From the NCBI GenBank assembly GCA_015069575.1, contig SVIH01000012.1:1-64000 (forward strand): DNA of 64,000 nucleotides, written 5' to 3'. The notes beneath the pieces are model-generated. The model had not been told where the DNA came from. It was given only the letters and a program-made list of their open reading frames with translations, and ran no database searches. A program made the translations under genes and the position numbers. This DNA comes from Clostridiales bacterium (GTDB lineage Bacteria; Bacillota; Clostridia; Christensenellales; QALW01). Of the stretch, positions 59,761-64,000 are shown piece after piece (position 1 is the first letter of the stretch; every line of letters begins with the position of its first letter).

Positions 59761-61416
59761 ATGGAAAGATTTATAAGAACAGAAACATGGTTAGCTACAG
59801 AAATAACTCTTTTTGCTACAAAAGAATATGAAAATCCCGTTAGAAATGTTATTCTTGATATGGAAATATCCAACGGCACAAGAACATTAACTGTTCCTGC
59901 TTTCTGGAACGGAAAAAACGAATGGTGCTTCAGATTTGCTTTACCAGAAGAAGGTGTTTGGATTTACAAAACAATCTGTAACGTGCCTGACGAAAACCTT
60001 AACAATATCTATGGTGTTGTGCATTGTACAAAATATTCCGGTGATCTTGAGATTTTCAAACGCGGGTTTGTTACAACGCATCCTGATAAAAAGTATCTTG
60101 TTTATGCTGACGGAACACCTTTCTTCTATTTAGGTGATACACACTGGAACTTTTTAACAGAAGAATTCGATTCCCCCGGTGAAAACGCCTGCGGTATTGA
60201 ATGTGATTCTCACTTTAAGTACATTATTCAAAGAAGACTTGAACAGGGATATACTGTTTATCAGACAGAGGCTATCGGCCTTGAATTTGGTATTGCTGAC
60301 GGTATTGATGAAAACGACCTTGAAATTTTTAAGCATGCTGACAAATACTTTAAGTACATTGCCGATGTTGGTCTTTTACACGCTAACGCACAGTTCTTCT
60401 TCCCAAGCGAAATGATTGAATTAATGGAAAAAATGCCTCCTGAAGAATATGAACCTATTCTTGAAGATGCATCGCGTTACTGGGTTGCAAGATTTGGTGC
60501 ATTCCCTTGTTTGTGGACTTTAGGTCAGGAAATTGATAACGATTTTTACTATGGCGAAAGCTTTTCACAAAACAAAACAATGACCGCCGAAAACAACCCT
60601 TACAAAAAGGTTTGCCAGTGGATGTATAAATACGATCCTTTAAAACAGCCTATTTCTGCACATCAGGAAGGTTCATACTACATTGGCAAATACACTTCTG
60701 CCATTAATTCTGCTTTTTATAATATTGAAGGACACACTTGGTGGGCAAACCAATGGAAGCCCGTTTTAAACTATCCTCTTGATTTTACCGCAGCTATTGA
60801 TTTCTGGTACAACGGTCAGAACAAACCTATTATAAATTACGAGGCACGCTATGAACTTTTGTGGACAAATTCATTAGGCGCAAGAATTCAGGGCTGGATA
60901 GCATTTTTAAACGGTATGTTTGGCCATGGTTACGGTGCTGTTGATATGTGGCTTTACAAAAGCCATTACGATATCGAAAACCCCACATACCGCGACGGTT
61001 TAGTTATGAGCGTTGAAGATAAATTAATGCCTTGGGGTAAAGCCATTAACCTTTCAGGCGGAATTGAAACAGCATATGTTAAGAAATTCTTTGAAAAACT
61101 TGAATGGTGGAAAATGGAGCCTTGCTTTAACTTAAATGAAGATTTTATTGCTGATGGCGGATATTATTCTGCTTCCCATATAGGAAAAGATATTTACATT
61201 GCTTATTTTTACGATAAGGTTGATGAAGGCTTTACAAAAACAACAGGTTCTTTTATCGGTCTTGATGATAATGCAAAGTATGTTTATCAGTGGTATAATC
61301 CTGTAACAAATACTTATCTTGAAGAAAAACCTGCAACAATTAAAGACGGTTGCTTCAAAATAGAAGAAAGGCCTACTCTTCAGGATTGGGTTATTACACT
61401 TAAAAAGATTAAATAA
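59761..61416 (+). CDS. Cytoplasmic DUF5060/DUF4038 glycoside-hydrolase-like protein C
   Basis: This 551-residue third paralogue starts directly at DUF5060 (RFIRTETWLATEITLF). It lacks signal peptide, linker and jelly roll, so it is probably cytoplasmic. The barrel keeps FFYLGDTHW, LWTLGQEIDND (LGQE in place of LAQE) and PIINYEARYELLWTN (YEAR in place of YEGR), and the C-terminal domain is present. The ATG has an AAGGAG site five bases upstream. An intracellular version next to two secreted ones suggests that imported breakdown products are processed further inside the cell. Confidence 0.88.
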   Translation: MERFIRTETWLATEITLFATKEYENPVRNVILDMEISNGTRTLTVPAFWNGKNEWCFRFALPEEGVWIYKTICNVPDENLNNIYGVVHCTKYSGDLEIFKRGFVTTHPDKKYLVYADGTPFFYLGDTHWNFLTEEFDSPGENACGIECDSHFKYIIQRRLEQGYTVYQTEAIGLEFGIADGIDENDLEIFKHADKYFKYIADVGLLHANAQFFFPSEMIELMEKMPPEEYEPILEDASRYWVARFGAFPCLWTLGQEIDNDFYYGESFSQNKTMTAENNPYKKVCQWMYKYDPLKQPISAHQEGSYYIGKYTSAINSAFYNIEGHTWWANQWKPVLNYPLDFTAAIDFWYNGQNKPIINYEARYELLWTNSLGARIQGWIAFLNGMFGHGYGAVDMWLYKSHYDIENPTYRDGLVMSVEDKLMPWGKAINLSGGIETAYVKKFFEKLEWWKMEPCFNLNEDFIADGGYYSASHIGKDIYIAYFYDKVDEGFTKTTGSFIGLDDNAKYVYQWYNPVTNTYLEEKPATIKDGCFKIEERPTLQDWVITLKKIK

Positions 61417-61427
61417 AAAGTTGCATA

Positions 61428-61460
61428 AAAAAGCGGAGTGAAAATTCACTCCGCTTTTTA
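61428..61460. terminator. Bidirectional terminator between DUF4038 gene C and mscL
   Basis: AAAAGCGGAGTG-aaaatt-CACTCCGCTTTTT, a 12-pair stem between convergent genes. Confidence 0.95.
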
Positions 61461-61471
61461 TGTATTTTAAA

Positions 61472-61930
61472 TTAATCAAGCTGTGATGTACAATGTGGGC
61501 AACGGGTTGCTTCAATTGAAATTTCACTGCAACAGTAAGGGCATATTTTTGTTGTTGGTTCGGGAATTGGTGCGGGTTCTTCCTTCTTTTTAGCAAGGTT
61601 TGCTAAAGTATTAACACCCTTAACAATTAAAAATACTACAAATGCCATAATTAAGAAATTAATAACACCTGTAATAAAAGCGCCGTACCTGATTTCAAGT
61701 GCAGGTTCAAGTTCTTCTAAAGTTATAGGATCAACAACTGCATCTTTAACCTTAATAACAAGATCCTTAAAATCTGCTTTAAACACAAGACCAATAACAG
61801 GTGAAATCAAATCGTTTACAAGTGAATTAACGATATCCTTGAACGCACCACCGATGATAACACCTACTGCCAAATCAAGAACGTTGCCACGGCTGATAAA
61901 TTCTTTAAATTCTTTAAAAAACTTTTTCAT
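61472..61930 (-). CDS. mscL: Large-conductance mechanosensitive channel with zinc ribbon
   Basis: This 152-residue MscL has the conserved FKEFISRGNVLDLAVGVIIGGAFKDIVNSLVNDLISPVIGL pore helix, an extracellular loop, and a second membrane helix (FLIMAFVVFLIVKGVNTL). The cytoplasmic end carries an added zinc ribbon, CPYC(C)...CPHC, not present in E. coli MscL but frequent in Firmicutes. It releases solutes under osmotic downshock. Confidence 0.96.
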   Translation of the reverse strand: MKKFFKEFKEFISRGNVLDLAVGVIIGGAFKDIVNSLVNDLISPVIGLVFKADFKDLVIKVKDAVVDPITLEELEPALEIRYGAFITGVINFLIMAFVVFLIVKGVNTLANLAKKKEEPAPIPEPTTKICPYCCSEISIEATRCPHCTSQLD

Positions 61931-61996
61931 AAAAAATCTCCTTTTTTATATTTTCATTAGTAAAATATTACTACAAAATAGCCTTAAAATCAAGAT

Positions 61997-63658
61997 TTAT
62001 TTTGAAATTTCTTCAAAAATGCGCATATTTATTTCTTTTAACCTATAATCAAACTTTTTTACTTTGCGGTCATAAGTAACAAGACCGTTAATTTCATCTT
62101 CAACATCAGAAACCTGTGTGTAAACGCTTGCGCAAACACCCTGTTTAACCAATGGTAAAAGTTGATTTTCAAATAAATCCAAAAGATTTAAATTGAATTC
62201 TTCCTTATCCTTTAAGGTTTTATAACCGTATTCCTTACTATCGTTAAAAATATGGTTTTCTATCTTTAAAACGTAACCGCCAAATTCAGAAATAATAATA
62301 GGCTTGTTAGTTTTTACGGTCTTTAACTTTTTAAAGTAAACGTGCAAACTTTCAACATCAGTCTTTTTGCCCCTGAACCAGCCTGACGTTGAATCAATAA
62401 ACCTTGTTGAATCTATCTTTTTAAGAGTATCGTACATTCTTGCCGAATCAAACTGACCCCAGCCCTCATTAAAAATAGTCCAATAAACTATTGATGGGTG
62501 ATTCTTTAAGGAATTAACCGTTTGGACCATTTCTTTTTCAAAATTTCTTCTGGATTTTTTATTTAAGTGCAAAATTTTATCAGGGAATTTTTGCATAAAA
62601 ACCGTAGGCAACGCAGTATCAAAGAAAAAGGAATATCTTCCGTTATTAACCATATCCTGAAAAACTGCCATTCCCAGACGGTCACAGTGATAATAGAAGA
62701 GTTCGCCTTCAATTTTAATATGCTTTCTTAGCATATTAAAGCCTGCTTCTTTCATTAAAAGAATATCTTCAACATAACTTTCTTCGCTTGCAGGTGTTAA
62801 AATGCCATCAGAATAATACCCCTGATCTAAAACGCCGTTAAAAAAGTAGGGTTTACCGTTCAATAAAAGGCGGGGGATATCATTAATTTGTTTAATTTCT
62901 AATTTTCTAAAAGCCAGATAACTTTCAATTTTATCCTGTTCAGTTTCAATGGTGAAATAATATAATTTAGGATTTTCAGGGCTCCAAAGTTCTTTGTTTC
63001 CGGGTGTATATTCAATTACAGAATTATCAAACTCTACCCTTTTATCTTCAAAAATCGCAACGCCTTTTTTAATTCCTTCAACGATAATTATGGCTTTTTC
63101 ATCATCGGCTTGAATATCAAGTGATTTTATATAGTTTTCATTAACACTTTCAATCCATACAGTTTGCCATATTCCCGTAGTTTTTGTATACCACATTCCT
63201 CCGCGCTTTTTCGTCTGCTTACCGTAGGGTAAAGTTTTATCAAGGTTATCCGTAACCTTAACAATTATTTCGTTATTTTCCTTTAAATGCGCAGTTATAT
63301 CAAAGGAAAAATGCTCATATCCGCCGATATGCTCGCCAACAAATTCACCGTTTAAATAAACATGGGCAATCTGGTCAACGGCGCCAAAGTGCAGAAATAC
63401 TTTATCCTTAACAAAACCTTCAGGCAAAGAAAATTCCCTTTTATAAATACATTCTTCGCAAGTTTCTTGAATCTGCGAAAGCAAACTTTCAGGCGCAAAG
63501 GGCACAAGAATTTTTGCATTTTTATCATTAAAATAAAAATCCCACTCACCGTTTAAGCAAAAAAACGAATCTCTTTTTAACTGTGGGCGTGGATACACAT
63601 TCCAAGGAATTTTTGATAAGTTTTCGCCTTGTTTTGTTAGCATATGATTTAATTTCAT
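61997..63658 (-). CDS. GH2 family glycosidase
   Basis: This 553-residue protein has a short GH2 layout. It has an N-terminal sugar-binding jelly roll (WDFYFN...CIYKREFSLP), an immunoglobulin-like domain and a TIM barrel with the acid/base in YWTIFNEGWGQFD near 397 and the nucleophile in IISEFGGYV near 456. The substrate is not fixed by the sequence; GH2 enzymes include beta-galactosidase, mannosidase and glucuronidase. No signal peptide, so it acts in the cytoplasm, likely on oligosaccharides made by the surface enzymes nearby. Confidence 0.9.
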   Translation of the reverse strand: MKLNHMLTKQGENLSKIPWNVYPRPQLKRDSFFCLNGEWDFYFNDKNAKILVPFAPESLLSQIQETCEECIYKREFSLPEGFVKDKVFLHFGAVDQIAHVYLNGEFVGEHIGGYEHFSFDITAHLKENNEIIVKVTDNLDKTLPYGKQTKKRGGMWYTKTTGIWQTVWIESVNENYIKSLDIQADDEKAIIIVEGIKKGVAIFEDKRVEFDNSVIEYTPGNKELWSPENPKLYYFTIETEQDKIESYLAFRKLEIKQINDIPRLLLNGKPYFFNGVLDQGYYSDGILTPASEESYVEDILLMKEAGFNMLRKHIKIEGELFYYHCDRLGMAVFQDMVNNGRYSFFFDTALPTVFMQKFPDKILHLNKKSRRNFEKEMVQTVNSLKNHPSIVYWTIFNEGWGQFDSARMYDTLKKIDSTRFIDSTSGWFRGKKTDVESLHVYFKKLKTVKTNKPIIISEFGGYVLKIENHIFNDSKEYGYKTLKDKEEFNLNLLDLFENQLLPLVKQGVCASVYTQVSDVEDEINGLVTYDRKVKKFDYRLKEINMRIFEEISK

Positions 63659-63675
63659 TTATTTCACCTTTAAAA

Positions 63676-63700
63676 TTACCCCGCATTGCTACGGGGTAAA
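63676..63700 (-). terminator. Terminator of the right-edge gene
   Basis: TTACCCCG-tagcaatg-CGGGGTAA then AATTTT on the minus strand, right after the stop at 63705. Confidence 0.7.
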
Positions 63701-63704
63701 TTTT

Positions 63705-64000
63705 TTAAATAAAATCTATATCATCTTGAGAGAAAGTAGTTTCATTTTTAACTGCTTCTTCCTCATCAATATTTATATCGTATGGATCTTCAAAACCCCA
63801 TTGACGCTTAGGTGCTTCCTGCTTTTTCATTTTTTTGTTTTTTGCAAGCATTACAATAATTACAACAATTATCGCAACAAGTATAATAGCGCAAACAATA
63901 ATCGCAACAAGCATCCAATCAATCTTTAAGTTATCAAAGAAATTGCCTGCAGGCTTAGGTGTAATCTCAATGTTTGTACCTGTCTGCTCAGTTTCAAGCG
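63705..64000 (-). CDS. C-terminus of a membrane-anchored protein (runs off the right edge)
   Basis: The track lists only a 69-residue ORF, but the frame stays open to the edge upstream of its Met (PKPAGNFFDNLKIDWMLVAII). The visible part has an extracellular-type linker (Thr/Gly/Pro), one C-terminal membrane span (IIVCAIILVAIIVVIIVMLA) and a cytoplasmic tail rich in Asp/Glu. Such ends are typical of large secreted surface or envelope proteins; the functional domains are outside the window. Confidence 0.7.
   Translation of the reverse strand, partial: LETEQTGTNIEITPKPAGNFFDNLKIDWMLVAIIVCAIILVAIIVVIIVMLAKNKKMKKQEAPKRQWGFEDPYDINIDEEEAVKNETTFSQDDIDFI

Overview
The window looks like a chromosome segment of an anaerobic, low-GC Firmicute, most likely an uncultured gut Clostridia. 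The evidence is AT-rich sequence, strong TTGACA/TATAAT promoters, Gram-positive ribosome sites, lipoproteins with Ser/Thr/Pro-rich linkers, a MarR-controlled ABC exporter pair, PduL, and ECF-sigma/serpin genes like those of gut Clostridia. No species can be named from the sequence.

Positions 1-34645 are the right-hand part of a temperate podovirus-like prophage; its left end lies outside the window. Nearly all genes run leftward. From right to left they are: a tyrosine integrase beside a partial tRNA 3' end (attachment site), two small membrane genes and a coiled-coil membrane gene (probable lysogenic cargo), a CI/LexA-like repressor facing a Cro-like gene across an operator region (GTTGAC-N5-GTCAAC), a structured intergenic element, and an early operon. 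The early operon carries a 27-bp-repeat protein, a DNA methyltransferase, an annealing protein, a NinB-like protein, a PAPS-reductase-like protein, HNH and GIY-YIG nucleases, SSB, PcfK/PcfJ-like proteins, YopX and many small proteins. An ArpU-like late regulator follows, then the late operon: terS, terL, scaffold, capsid, portal, head-tail adaptor, a gp10-like tail protein, a coiled-coil virion protein, a 2776-residue polyvalent virion protein and collagen-like tail genes. There is no tape measure or sheath. No lysis genes are visible, so they probably lie to the left.

Positions 34646-39100 form a patchwork beside the attachment site. It contains three copies (one truncated) of a repeat that begins with a terminator and ends in a tRNA 3'-end fragment, a DUF2019-like gene, an array of C-rich terminator arms, and a more GC-rich ECF sigma / membrane anti-sigma-like / serpin lipoprotein operon. 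The operon is bracketed by two related small RNA genes, each with its own promoter and terminator.

Positions 39213-53419 are ordinary chromosome: a DUF975 protein, a CaCA antiporter, YhbY, a DUF308 protein, a BMP-family lipoprotein, PduL, a cyclophilin lipoprotein, a heterodimeric ABC exporter with MarR, an M23/DUF5050 envelope protein and ArgS. Positions 53511-54507 are an RNA locus: tRNA-Glu(CTC), a duplicated tRNA 3' end plus terminator, a hairpin array, tRNA-Gln(CTG), and a 6S-like RNA of about 210 nt. Positions 54651-61416 hold three tandem DUF5060/DUF4038 (apiosidase-like) proteins, two secreted and one cytoplasmic. MscL, a GH2 glycosidase and the end of a membrane-anchored protein follow.

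The most unusual signal is a pair of unrelated-in-sequence hairpin arrays (41476-41651 and 53934-54112). In both, short hairpins are separated by one constant linker in the first half and by its exact or near reverse complement in the second half, so the whole array can fold into stacked four-way junctions. Two tRNA loci (Ser-like and Glu) also share an odd architecture in which the tRNA 3' end is duplicated about 200-233 bp downstream.
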